A stretch of 64,000 nt of DNA, taken from positions 1 to 64,000 of the forward strand of contig NZ_CANLDD010000004.1 of NCBI RefSeq assembly GCF_947489355.1, in the 5' to 3' direction. The stretch's first letter is position 1. Each line of letters starts with the position of its first letter. Positions 46,537 to 54,869 of the stretch are shown in pieces. This DNA is from an uncultured Microbulbifer sp. GTDB taxonomy: Bacteria > Pseudomonadota > Gammaproteobacteria > Pseudomonadales > Cellvibrionaceae. The notes under the pieces were generated by a model. The model saw only the letters and a program-made list of their open reading frames with translations, searched no databases and was not told the origin of the DNA. The position numbers and the translations under genes are program-made.

Positions 46537-47739
46537 GTGACTTTCCACCCTCCCGCTGAATCATTTGAAATCCATGGTTGTCCAATCGTCCTGCGCTGCA
46601 TTGAGGGCTGCAGGGCCCGAGAACTCTTCTTACACTGTCAGGCTCCGACTCACCGGGCTGATGTCGGTGCCCAGGCAGCAGCAATCTACAGGGCGATACT
46701 AAAGGCTCTACTCGCCAAGGGCGGAAGTACCGCTTCAATCATTTCAGAGATGGTATTCCTGCAAAATCTTCCCGAAAATATCGCCCCTGTGCGAAAAGCA
46801 AGAGAACAGGTACTCGCCACAAGCGGGGGAAAGGGCATCGCACCTGCCCGCACAGAAATCGGACAACCCCCACTGAATGCCCAAGCCCACCTCGAAATTC
46901 TGATACAGGCGGTCATCCCCGGCACATCAATATTCAGTCTGTCCACTGTCGAGACTTCTGCAACCTGCAGCAGTACTGCCAGCACCTCTGGGCGTGGTTT
47001 GCGGGTTAAGTTAGGGGATGAAACCCGTGTACTCGCCAGTGGTCTCTGCGGTGCAGGCGGCAATGTCCATGAGCAAACAGACGGCGTGTTCGAAATGGCC
47101 GAGAGCTTACTGCAACAAGCCGGCCTGGCGTTTACCGACGTGGTTCGCACCTGGATTCACCTTCGTGATATAGACCGCGACTACAATGTCCTGAACCGGG
47201 CACGCCGGGCATTTTTCGTCTCGCGGGGGATTCAACCCGCCCCTGCCAGCACGGCCATCGGCGGTGATCCGGTCTCGGAAATACACAGTTTGTGTCTGGG
47301 TTTCTACGCGGTGAAAGGCCGCAGTCCTGTAGAGCGCATTCCAATGACCTCACCCATCCTAAATGAAGCCCCGGAGTACGGCGCGGATTTTGTACGCGGT
47401 ATGCGGGTCGTTGAATCGAATAAGAGCATGCTAATTGTTTCCGGGACTGCCAGTATTGATGAGGCTGGAAAGACAGCCCATGTGGGTGACATTTGCGCGC
47501 AAACGGACCGCATGCTGGTGAACCTTCATGTCCTGCTGAGAGGTCAGGGCGCGACTTTCGATGATATCACTTTCGCGATCACCTACGTAAAACGGCCATC
47601 CGATCAGTTGCTCCTGCTGGATAGGTTTCGAAATGCAGGCTTCGAAGGTTTCCCTCACGTTTGGGTTCAGGCTGATATTTGCCGCCCGGAGTTACTCTGT
47701 GAAACGGAATTAATCGCCGTCTTGCCCTGTATTCAATAG
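46537..47739 (+). CDS. protein of three RidA/YjgF-like domains in one chain
   Basis: The 400-residue protein seems to hold three RidA-fold units. Unit 1 (about 15-130) contains SEMVFLQNLPENIAPVRKAR and IAPARTEIGQPPLNAQAHLE. Unit 2 (about 140-265) contains VRTWIHLRDIDRDYNVLNRA, FFVSRG and APASTAIGG. Unit 3 (about 280-400) contains MLIVSGTASIDEAGKTAHVG and ITFAITYVKRPSDQLLLLDR. RidA proteins are homotrimers that deaminate reactive imines, with an Arg in the PAR segment. Here only unit 1 keeps PAR. Chorismatases of the FkbO/XanB2 type share this fold, so imine hydrolysis, chorismate cleavage or another reaction are all possible. The GTG at 46537 has AAAAGGAG 5 bases upstream, so I reject the longer TTG frame. 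Confidence 0.75.
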   Translation: MTFHPPAESFEIHGCPIVLRCIEGCRARELFLHCQAPTHRADVGAQAAAIYRAILKALLAKGGSTASIISEMVFLQNLPENIAPVRKAREQVLATSGGKGIAPARTEIGQPPLNAQAHLEILIQAVIPGTSIFSLSTVETSATCSSTASTSGRGLRVKLGDETRVLASGLCGAGGNVHEQTDGVFEMAESLLQQAGLAFTDVVRTWIHLRDIDRDYNVLNRARRAFFVSRGIQPAPASTAIGGDPVSEIHSLCLGFYAVKGRSPVERIPMTSPILNEAPEYGADFVRGMRVVESNKSMLIVSGTASIDEAGKTAHVGDICAQTDRMLVNLHVLLRGQGATFDDITFAITYVKRPSDQLLLLDRFRNAGFEGFPHVWVQADICRPELLCETELIAVLPCIQ

Positions 47740-48327
47740 GTATGGCAGGAGCAAACCTTATTACACGAGACTTAAGGGCGTCTCTGAAAATTGAATTTTC
47801 CTCAACTTTACTGCCCTGAAGCCTCTATTTTCCAGTGATGATGGGCACCGGAAAGTAATTTTTATATAGGCACTTATCCAGCCCCACTTTTGTGATTCCA
47901 GGGCAGTCACCTTATTGAAGAGCCTGTATCTGTCAGATTAAATCTGCGGACTCTTTAAAAAATCAATTTATGCGCATAGAATGCGTATTCGGCCCTCAAC
48001 AAACAAATCTTGCTATGGTCTTTCCCCTACTTCGTTGCTCCAAGCCCCACTTCAAGGCAGGGGCCAAAATTTATACAAGAAAAGTTTACAAAGAAGGGGT
48101 GTCCCAATATGTCTACAAAAACCCCCTTCGATAGCTTCGGTGCTTAGAAAGATTGCTTGTAGGCAATAGATTTAAAGGGTGTAGCCTTGGAGAGTATGAT
48201 TGACCTGAGTTTAAATAACTTGGCAAGTGGGATATTTAGCTACTTGGCAGTATTGAAGGCGCTAAGATTCTAACTGAACATTGAAAATGTATACAAAACA
48301 CGGGGCGGGCATTATCCGGAAAAACAC
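47740..48327. other. intergenic, 588 bases, start of a more AT-rich region
   Basis: A 9-bp inverted repeat ACTGCCCTG (47810-47818) / CAGGGCAGT (47899-47907) frames about 80 bases. A short frame at 47981-48169 has no support. The base composition shifts towards AT from here on. It may hold mobile-element remnants, but none is recognisable. Confidence 0.4.
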
Positions 48328-49128
48328 ATGGACTCATTCTACAAACGATATTGCAATGGCGAATGCGACAAAGTATGGGATGAACTCATCTCGCTAGGTG
48401 ACAAGGTTCGCTCTAGGGCTGTAATCTCTGACGCACAATCTGTTGCCCGTGAATTCGTCAGTCGATGCCGAAAAAACCTCATGCTGTTGCACGCTCGATT
48501 GCAAGAGATAGGTTACCAATTTGCATCACCCGAAAACGCATTACGTAAACCGACGAAGTCTGAACTTGAACAACTCGATGTTATCGAGAGCAAATATGGA
48601 ACCCTTCCAATTATTTTACGTGCATGGTACGAGACTTTCGGTTCTGTTGATTTCCGGCAATCAAGCGAGCAACTGCAACATCCTGATGGGATCAAGCCAC
48701 AAAAAGGCCCTGCCGTCTACGGCCTTGGCAGTCATCCGGCGATAGTGTTTGTCGACTTGAATGAATCGCTCAAAATGATCACTGAAATTGATAAAGAGCA
48801 GGTTGCATTCATTCAAGAAGCGAAGAAGAACGGCTACTACGATCCAGAAATGGAAAAATATGAGCCCTTCTTTCCGCTGGGTGGCTGGACGTCAAATTGT
48901 GAACCCAAGGGATTTATTTTGCCGGATCATAAATTTGATGGTGTAATTTATAACGACGGCGGTGGCGATATGTATTTTGCTTACGAACTGAGAAATGCAT
49001 TTCGGTGGGGTGGATTTCCATTCTGGTCTCACTCACTCAAGAATAGAAACTTTTATTCTCCCTTCGAGTATAAACCAAATTTTAAAAAAATTGCACCAGT
49101 CCTGCAGCGTGATTTGGCAGCTGTATAA
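48328..49128 (+). CDS. unrecognised protein, possibly SUKH/SMI1-like
   Basis: The 266-residue protein has no signal peptide or membrane helix. The middle reads LDVIESKYGTLPIILRAWYE followed by TFGSVDF, which resembles the SMI1/KNR4 (SUKH) pattern of a helix followed by a loop before a beta-sheet. The C-terminal part GDMYFAYELRNAFRWGGFPF recalls a widespread family of hypothetical proteins in which this block is conserved. SUKH proteins often act as immunity proteins to toxins, but no toxin gene is near. It stands alone in an AT-rich region between a noncoding stretch and a MITE-like element, so it may be accessory cargo. Function is not assigned. Confidence 0.6.
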   Translation: MDSFYKRYCNGECDKVWDELISLGDKVRSRAVISDAQSVAREFVSRCRKNLMLLHARLQEIGYQFASPENALRKPTKSELEQLDVIESKYGTLPIILRAWYETFGSVDFRQSSEQLQHPDGIKPQKGPAVYGLGSHPAIVFVDLNESLKMITEIDKEQVAFIQEAKKNGYYDPEMEKYEPFFPLGGWTSNCEPKGFILPDHKFDGVIYNDGGGDMYFAYELRNAFRWGGFPFWSHSLKNRNFYSPFEYKPNFKKIAPVLQRDLAAV

Positions 49129-49389
49129 AATGGTTGATATGGATGACCAGCTCAGCTTTTCTAGCTTTTATTAATAAGGAATCCTTCCCGCCATGTAACG
49201 TCAAAGGTTCTCTAAATAACGATGTAAATATTTTACTGGATAGAAAGGTTTTAGATGTCAGGCACAGTTCGCCACTAATGGCCTTAGCTGTTGTGAGGAA
49301 TTCAATTGTGTGACTACGGTCTTTAAATTCTGCCCACCGGAGTCTTGAGAGTAAATTATGCTCAGGATCATGGCTCTTTATATTTTATA
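49129..49389. other. intergenic, no gene seen
   Basis: This AT-rich stretch follows the unrecognised protein gene and ends in the left TTATA duplication (49385-49389) of the palindromic element. With that element, the gene-free interval is 378 bases. I see no other structure in it. Confidence 0.4.
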
Positions 49390-49506
49390 CCTAGATTCAA
49401 CTTGCAAGTGAATATCTCAAGAGAGCTAGAAAAAAATCGACCAGTTACCCGTAGGCTTCGCGCTTTTTCTCCGGCAAGAGATATGCACTTACAAGTTGAA
49501 TCTAGG
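49390..49506. mobile_element. 117-bp MITE-like palindromic element with 5-bp target duplication
   Basis: The ends CCTAGATTCAACTTGCAAGTG and CACTTACAAGTTGAATCTAGG are inverted copies. Over the outer 29 bases of each arm, 27 match. The element is flanked on both sides by TTATA (49385-49389 and 49507-49511), as expected for a transposition target duplication. It has no coding capacity and could fold as one long hairpin. The right duplication contains the stop codon of the cardiolipin synthase gene, so insertion left that protein unchanged. The mobilising transposase is not in the window. Confidence 0.8.
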
Positions 49507-50931
49507 TTATAAAACCGGACCAATAGTTGCAATAACGTTATGCCAGATCCTTTTGCGACGTCGCCAAGCAAGAACATCTTCAATGGATACAAAATCTGAT
49601 CGGGCGATATACTCGGATTGGCGCTCCTGTATATCCTTGCTCACCGCTTTATCATACAAAAGCAAATTGTTTTCGTAATTGAGGTCAAAGCTGCGTAAAT
49701 CCAGATTGGATGATCCTATCAGACTGACAATTCCATCTATTGTGAGTGTTTTGGCGTGCAGCAAACCGTCTCTGAATTCATATATTTTAGCACCAGCCTC
49801 CAGAAGTTTCCTATAATAGCTGCGGCTGGCCGCTGACACCACCCACGAATCATTATGTTTGGGAAAGATGAGTGTAACCTTTATACTGCGATGTGCCGCG
49901 GCACACAGGGCTTCAAGAACAGTTGAATCCGGCACAAAATAGGGTGTTGAAATTGTCAGCGCTGTTTGTGCCGTGCTAATCAATGTTGAGAAAAGTTGTG
50001 GAGTCGAACCCAACCTGCCAGTTGGGCCATCTCCCATAATCTGGGCCGGAATGCCTTGGGATACAGTCGTTATTACAAATGGGAAATTATCCAATGTTTC
50101 CCCTGTTGTTTGCACCCAATCACTGGCAAAAATCACCTGATTTTGTGCGACGACGCTGCCTTTTACTCTCGCCATTATATCAACCCAAGGTGCGTATTTT
50201 GCCTTTATTCTAAACTCTGGATCTGCACAGTTTTGGCTGCCGCAATAGGTGATTGCGTTATCAATGATAGTTATTTTTCGATGATTACGTAAATCAATGC
50301 GACTGGTCAATATCGTGTGAATGGGATGTTTCAGTGACAACGATACCGCAGTATGCACGCCCGCGGCACGCATTTTTTTCCAAAGATGAGAGTTAATAAA
50401 AGCACGTGACCCTAAACCATCCACCATCACTCGGCATACCACCCCTCTTTGTGCGGCACGGATAATGGCTTTGGCAGTAGCGATACCCGTATTATCTTCA
50501 AGCCAGATATAATACAGCACATGTACATGATCTTTAGCAGCCTCTATATCATCAATTAATCGTTCCCTGGCAGCAACCTGGTCAGGCATCAGCTCAACGC
50601 TATTGCCGTCAGCAGTATGAAACCCATTTACCGAAGCGGCATAGGAAAATCCAGGCCGATATGCAGGGGCAATCAGCTTTTGTGTCAAATTTGCATTACT
50701 AAAAACAGCTGTACATCGTGATTTTATTTCACACCAAATAGCGCTATGACGCTCTTTGGCATGATGGCCAAGATCTATTTCTCCGAACAAGAAATAGAGG
50801 GCACCACCTACATAAGGTAAAATGAGAACAACAACAAACCAGGCCAGGCGAGAGGTGGGTGATAAATCATCACGCAATAATATGCGAATGGTAAACCCAA
50901 CAACAATAATGACATGCAGTATTAAAAACAT
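49507..50931 (-). CDS. cls: cardiolipin synthase
   Basis: This is a 474-residue ClsA-type phospholipase-D-fold enzyme. It has two N-terminal membrane helices (MFLILHVIIVVGFTIRILL; LAWFVVVLILPYVGGALYFL). There are two HKD-type motifs: RNHRKITIIDNAITYCGSQN (about 219-238) and LLHAKTLTIDGIVSLIGSSN (about 388-407). It joins two phosphatidylglycerol molecules into cardiolipin at the inner membrane, a lipid linked to acid and osmotic stress. It is on the same strand as gadB and lies downstream of it by 401 bases. A MITE-like element sits directly after its stop codon. Confidence 0.92.
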   Translation of the reverse strand: MFLILHVIIVVGFTIRILLRDDLSPTSRLAWFVVVLILPYVGGALYFLFGEIDLGHHAKERHSAIWCEIKSRCTAVFSNANLTQKLIAPAYRPGFSYAASVNGFHTADGNSVELMPDQVAARERLIDDIEAAKDHVHVLYYIWLEDNTGIATAKAIIRAAQRGVVCRVMVDGLGSRAFINSHLWKKMRAAGVHTAVSLSLKHPIHTILTSRIDLRNHRKITIIDNAITYCGSQNCADPEFRIKAKYAPWVDIMARVKGSVVAQNQVIFASDWVQTTGETLDNFPFVITTVSQGIPAQIMGDGPTGRLGSTPQLFSTLISTAQTALTISTPYFVPDSTVLEALCAAAHRSIKVTLIFPKHNDSWVVSAASRSYYRKLLEAGAKIYEFRDGLLHAKTLTIDGIVSLIGSSNLDLRSFDLNYENNLLLYDKAVSKDIQERQSEYIARSDFVSIEDVLAWRRRKRIWHNVIATIGPVL

Positions 50932-51332
50932 AAAATTTCAGGATCACAGGATACAGCTTATCTGTTGATATGCTGCCTAATAGCAGGATTTTATTATCAG
51001 ATGCGCTGGTGCCTGAGACCCTCGTCTTCCATTAAGGGTTTATGTTAATCCCGGCATTTTGTGTTTCAGGCTAAACCCCCGAAAACAAGCCAGTATCAAA
51101 GTTACAAGCATACCAGTAAATGTATTGTTATGCATTGTAATATTTGTTTGGCTAGCCACGCAAATAAGAACAGGGTATCTGGCAGGCTTCACTTATCTGG
51201 GGACGGTATTTGAAGCGTTTATACAGTATTGTGCTTGTTGTGGGTGGCATATAAGCGCCACGCGCATCAGATTTGATCACCATAATACGCAGTGGCTCTT
51301 TAAACAGGACCTTTACACCCGATTGGGCTAAT
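50932..51332. other. intergenic, 401 bases between gadB and cls
   Basis: A 90-codon plus-strand frame (51059-51331) and a shorter minus frame overlap here, but neither has a ribosome site or family features. It presumably contains the cls promoter. Nothing specific could be identified. Confidence 0.4.
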
Positions 51333-52697
51333 TTAGTGGGAAAACATTCGTTGGCCTTTGCTGTTGCCGCTATTACAGTTTTGAGTGGCACGCCTGATAT
51401 CTCTAATCAATGAATCAGCCATATCTCTGGAAAACCCCTCGCGAACCACAAGACGCAATATAGACATATCTTGAATATTCTCTGGCATTGTGTACGCGGG
51501 TACCTGCCATCCGTACATTCTCAGAGCATCAGAGATATCGTACTCGGTAAATGGCACCTCACCGGTAACATGAAATACCACAACCGGAATACTCTCTCCA
51601 TTATTGATAACGGAGAAATTACCAAGCTTTTCAATTTCCGCAGCCAGGTACATAGCTGTTGACTGGAGGTTCTCCATAATTCGCTTGTAGCCCTCAAAAC
51701 CCAAACGAATAAAATTGTAGTATTGCGCTACAATTTGGTTTCCAGGCCGGGAGAAGTTCAACGTAAACGTTGGCATATCACCACCCAAATAATTAACATG
51801 AAAAACCAAGTCAGCTGGAAGTTCATCAGAATTACGCCACAATATCCACCCGACACCAGGATAGACAAGGCCGTATTTGTGACCTGAGACATTGATGGAT
51901 TTTACCAGCGGTAACCGAAAATCCCATTTCAAATCCGAGTGTAGGAATGGTGCAACAAAGCCTCCACTGGCTGCATCAATGTGCAGCGGTGTGTCATATC
52001 CTGTTTGCTCATTATGCGCCAAAAGAGCATCGTGAATTTGTTCAATTGGTTCGAACTCACCCGTATAGGTCGTACCAAGAATTGCGACAACACCAATGGT
52101 ATTTTCATCAACTAGAGATAAAACCCCCTCCTCATGGATCACATAGCGTCCTGGCTCCATTGGGACGTACCTAGGATCGACATCCCAATATCGGCAAAAT
52201 TTCTCCCATACAACCTGGACATTACTGCCCATAACCAAGTTGGGCTTGTCCACTGCCTTGCCCTTATTTTTCATGCGTTCACGCCATTTCCACTTCAGTG
52301 CCATTCCCGCCAGCATAACCGCTTCACTTGACCCAATAGCAGATGTCCCTATGCCTCCCTCCGGTGCGTTGAACAAATTCGAGACGATATTGATACACCG
52401 CTCTTCAATTTGTGCAGTTTGTGGATATTCGTCCTTGTCAATCATATTTTTATCAAATGTTTCAGCCATCAATGCCTTTGCCTCTGGCTCCATCCAGGTT
52501 GTAACAAAAGTGGCTAAATTAAGTCTGGCATTTCCATCCAACATCAATTCGTCATGAATCAAGCGATAAGCTACCGTTGGAGACATCTCCCTTTCAGGAA
52601 GAGTAAATTTTGGTGTTGGCTCAGTCATTTCTCTAGAACCGTACCCAGGCGTTAACCCACCTGCCTTCTCGATATCATTCTTAATGTGAAAAACCAT
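51333..52697 (-). CDS. gadB: glutamate decarboxylase
   Basis: The protein has 454 residues, close to E. coli GadB (466). It follows the family throughout: DELMLDGNARLNLATFVTTW, ERCINIVSNLFNAPE, TSAIGSSEAVMLAGMALKWK, HIDAASGGFVAPFLH, and SGHKYGLVYPGVGW with the PLP lysine. It consumes a proton by converting glutamate to GABA. The last residues MFSH end in histidine. In E. coli GadB the penultimate His of the C-terminus closes the active site at neutral pH, so similar pH gating is plausible. The start at 52697 has GAGAGGGAT upstream and lies one base after the gadC stop, so the two form an operon. Fifteen further upstream codons inside gadC are rejected. Confidence 0.95.
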   Translation of the reverse strand: MVFHIKNDIEKAGGLTPGYGSREMTEPTPKFTLPEREMSPTVAYRLIHDELMLDGNARLNLATFVTTWMEPEAKALMAETFDKNMIDKDEYPQTAQIEERCINIVSNLFNAPEGGIGTSAIGSSEAVMLAGMALKWKWRERMKNKGKAVDKPNLVMGSNVQVVWEKFCRYWDVDPRYVPMEPGRYVIHEEGVLSLVDENTIGVVAILGTTYTGEFEPIEQIHDALLAHNEQTGYDTPLHIDAASGGFVAPFLHSDLKWDFRLPLVKSINVSGHKYGLVYPGVGWILWRNSDELPADLVFHVNYLGGDMPTFTLNFSRPGNQIVAQYYNFIRLGFEGYKRIMENLQSTAMYLAAEIEKLGNFSVINNGESIPVVVFHVTGEVPFTEYDISDALRMYGWQVPAYTMPENIQDMSILRLVVREGFSRDMADSLIRDIRRATQNCNSGNSKGQRMFSH

Positions 52698-52698
52698 C

Positions 52699-54162
52699 TT
52701 ATCCCTCTCCGTAAATGAGTGAAGAATCTTGACTTTTGTCAATCCAATTGGATTGGCGTCTATTAATAATGATAAATGCGGCTATAATTGAAACAATGCA
52801 CACTGAAATCAACAGGGACTCGAAGCCCCACAATCCCCATGGATTTGGTTCTGGCGGAATAAATCCAATAAGAAGACATGCAAATATGGATATGCCACCG
52901 GTTAAACTGATTCCCCATATCCCAAATCTTCCACCAGGTATTTTGTAGGCCCTATGAACTTCTGGATGAGAATACCGAAGCCGTATTGCAGCCAGGAACA
53001 TAAGGATATACATCATTGCGTACAATACAATTGCAGTTGACGTGAGCATTAGGAATATTATATTCACGTCACTTGATGACAGGAACAACAAACCAATAAC
53101 AGAAATCAATGTTGCCTGAATCAGTAATAGCCTCACCGGCACATCGTATCTATTGGTTTTTTGAAGATAAGGGGGCAGATTTCCCTCCAGCCCTGCAGCC
53201 CATAACCCTTTAATTGGTCCGACAACCCAGGTACTTACTTGCCCCGCCGCTCCCATAGCAATTAAAAAAGCGACTACAGGTATCAGCCAGGAAAGCTGGT
53301 AATGTTTTAGCAAAATAGAAAAGGCTTGTATTGCGCCATTAATAGAATCGATCTTTTCAGCGGGCACCACAACCGCAATAGCTAGTCCACCTAATAATGT
53401 CAATACAAATCCGATTAACGCTGCAGTGAACAGTGCAATGGGATAATTTCTTTGCGGATTAACCACATCTCTCGCATGACTGGCTGATACCTCTATGCCT
53501 ACAAATCCGAACACAAAGCTGAGAAACAGTAACAGCCCTGTCGTATCAGTAAAAGAGGGTAGGTAGTTTTCCTGAGTAAGTTGATAATTGATTTGTAATG
53601 GGTTACCCTGCAAAAAATACCAGGCACCACATCCTATCAATAGAAGTGTCGGCGTGATTACCCCTGCAATAAGTGCGACACTTGAAATCAATCCCGATCG
53701 TTTGGCACCCTTGAAGTTCATAACGGTGGCCAGCCAGTAGATAGTAACAATAGTTCCTGCAATAAAATATTTATTATTTCCAAGTTGAGGCGCAAGTACA
53801 TAGGCCAAAGAGCCTCCGACATAGGCCAGGATACTGGTTATCCCAAAGATACTCTGAACCCATTGCAGCCATACAGCGAGAAAGCCCAATTTAGGTCCAA
53901 AGGCCGCTTTTACCCAACCATACACGCCGTTATGTGGCCATCCGGTTGCCAGCTCGGCAGAAACCAAAGCTGCCGGGATCAAGAATAAGAATACCGTAAT
54001 GAAATTAAAGAAAATCATGTGCATACCGGTTTCGGCCATCGCCGGCATGTTTCTCATGGTCATAAACAATGCTGCAGTAATAAAAATCAGCGGTAAAGCG
54101 GTCAATTTGTTCGCACTGTGCTCAACTTTCTGCGTTGGATTATTTCTCGGACTATTTTGCAT
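52699..54162 (-). CDS. gadC: glutamate:GABA antiporter
   Basis: This is a 487-residue APC-superfamily transporter with 12 helices. The GadC-type start LPLIFITAALFMTMRNMPAM, AELATGWPHNGVYGWVKAAF and WVVGPIKGLWAAGLEGNLPP, and the tight linkage to gadB, identify it. It imports glutamate and exports GABA, completing the proton-consuming cycle in the cytoplasm. The polar C-terminal tail (NWIDKSQDSSLIYGEG) may be the C-plug that blocks transport at neutral pH in E. coli GadC, though it is shorter. It is the first gene of the operon, transcribed away from the hdeB-like gene. Confidence 0.93.
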   Translation of the reverse strand: MQNSPRNNPTQKVEHSANKLTALPLIFITAALFMTMRNMPAMAETGMHMIFFNFITVFLFLIPAALVSAELATGWPHNGVYGWVKAAFGPKLGFLAVWLQWVQSIFGITSILAYVGGSLAYVLAPQLGNNKYFIAGTIVTIYWLATVMNFKGAKRSGLISSVALIAGVITPTLLLIGCGAWYFLQGNPLQINYQLTQENYLPSFTDTTGLLLFLSFVFGFVGIEVSASHARDVVNPQRNYPIALFTAALIGFVLTLLGGLAIAVVVPAEKIDSINGAIQAFSILLKHYQLSWLIPVVAFLIAMGAAGQVSTWVVGPIKGLWAAGLEGNLPPYLQKTNRYDVPVRLLLIQATLISVIGLLFLSSSDVNIIFLMLTSTAIVLYAMMYILMFLAAIRLRYSHPEVHRAYKIPGGRFGIWGISLTGGISIFACLLIGFIPPEPNPWGLWGFESLLISVCIVSIIAAFIIINRRQSNWIDKSQDSSLIYGEG

Positions 54163-54493
54163 TGATATTTACCAATTCCAGATCATATTTATTTCATTGA
54201 TATCGATAAGCGATCTTAACAAACGACAACTACCAGATCCAATAATATGCAATGAAAAACATCTGTTGAATCATCAGATAGGACATGTTCAGTTCTATCA
54301 GGCCATCAGCAATCAAGGAAAGTGAAATACTGCTTGTATCGACCGAATTGATAGTTTTTATATATTTATTATTAATGTCAACATTTAAAAAAACAAAACT
54401 ATTTTCGCTTTCTAGGCTAAGATGTCCTAACGCGAAAACAAGATAAGCTGCTAAATTAGCAGGCGTTTGACTTTAATCTCAAGGAGAAATTAT
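54163..54493. promoter_or_regulatory. divergent control region between gadC and the hdeB-like gene
   Basis: These 331 bases are strongly AT-rich and must contain both promoters. A perfect palindrome CTGCTAA-a-TTAGCAG (54448-54462) lies 31 bases before the hdeB-like start. I found no sigma-54 promoter (GG-N10-GC type) here by eye, which weighs against direct control by the nearby NtrC-type regulator. Confidence 0.6.
54448..54462. promoter_or_regulatory. 15-base perfect palindrome upstream of the hdeB-like gene
   Basis: CTGCTAAATTAGCAG is symmetric about its central A. It could be an operator near the transcription start or a hairpin in the 5' leader. A second copy was not seen in the window. 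Confidence 0.5.
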
Positions 54494-54796
54494 ATGCGGG
54501 TAAAAACCCTGCTTGTTGCATTACTGGCACTTTCTTTTTCAGCTTGCGCCATGGCTGAAAAAAAAGAGGGGATAAAAGACCATCCCTACTTGAATATCAC
54601 TTGTAGCCAGTTTATCGATTACGATCCGGAGGATTATGTTCGAGTGTACTACTGGTATGACGCCTATTCCTGGATGACCTGGAGTAAGCCACTCATCGAA
54701 GAAGATGATTATGTGGACTGGCATGCAAATATGATCACTTACTGCAAAAACAACAAGGGTGACACCGTATACGAAGCCATTGACGAGCTTTATTAA
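54494..54796 (+). CDS. HdeB-like periplasmic acid-stress chaperone
   Basis: The 100-residue protein has a signal peptide ending SACAMA. The mature part ITCSQFIDYDPEDYVRVYYW and MITYCKNNKGDTVYEA matches the HdeA/HdeB pattern. There are two Cys about 47 residues apart for a disulfide, a TCxxFIDxxP start and a CKxN near the end, and HdeB (TCQEFIDLNP...YCKKNP) is closer than HdeA. These proteins unfold at low pH and prevent periplasmic aggregation. AAGGAG lies 8 bases before the ATG at 54494. It faces gadCB, building an acid-resistance cluster like that of enterobacteria. A terminator follows. Confidence 0.85.
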   Translation: MRVKTLLVALLALSFSACAMAEKKEGIKDHPYLNITCSQFIDYDPEDYVRVYYWYDAYSWMTWSKPLIEEDDYVDWHANMITYCKNNKGDTVYEAIDELY

Positions 54797-54816
54797 ATAA
54801 CATAAACCATTCACAA

Positions 54817-54858
54817 GCCGCTATTGCACTCTGTTATGGTTGGTAGCGGCCTTTTTTT
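54817..54858 (+). terminator. rho-independent terminator after the hdeB-like gene
   Basis: GCCGCTA and TAGCGGC form a 7-bp stem around a 20-base loop, and seven T follow. The next gene starts 12 bases later. Confidence 0.8.
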
Positions 54859-54869
54859 GAAGGTGCGAA

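Noticed and set aside
51059-51331. 90-codon plus-strand frame between cls and gadB
   Set aside because: A hydrophobic stretch is present, but there is no ribosome site and it lies opposite an expected promoter region.
54163-54493. Sigma-54 promoter in the gad/hdeB control region
   Set aside because: No sequence with GG and GC dinucleotides ten bases apart in the right context was found by eye on either strand.
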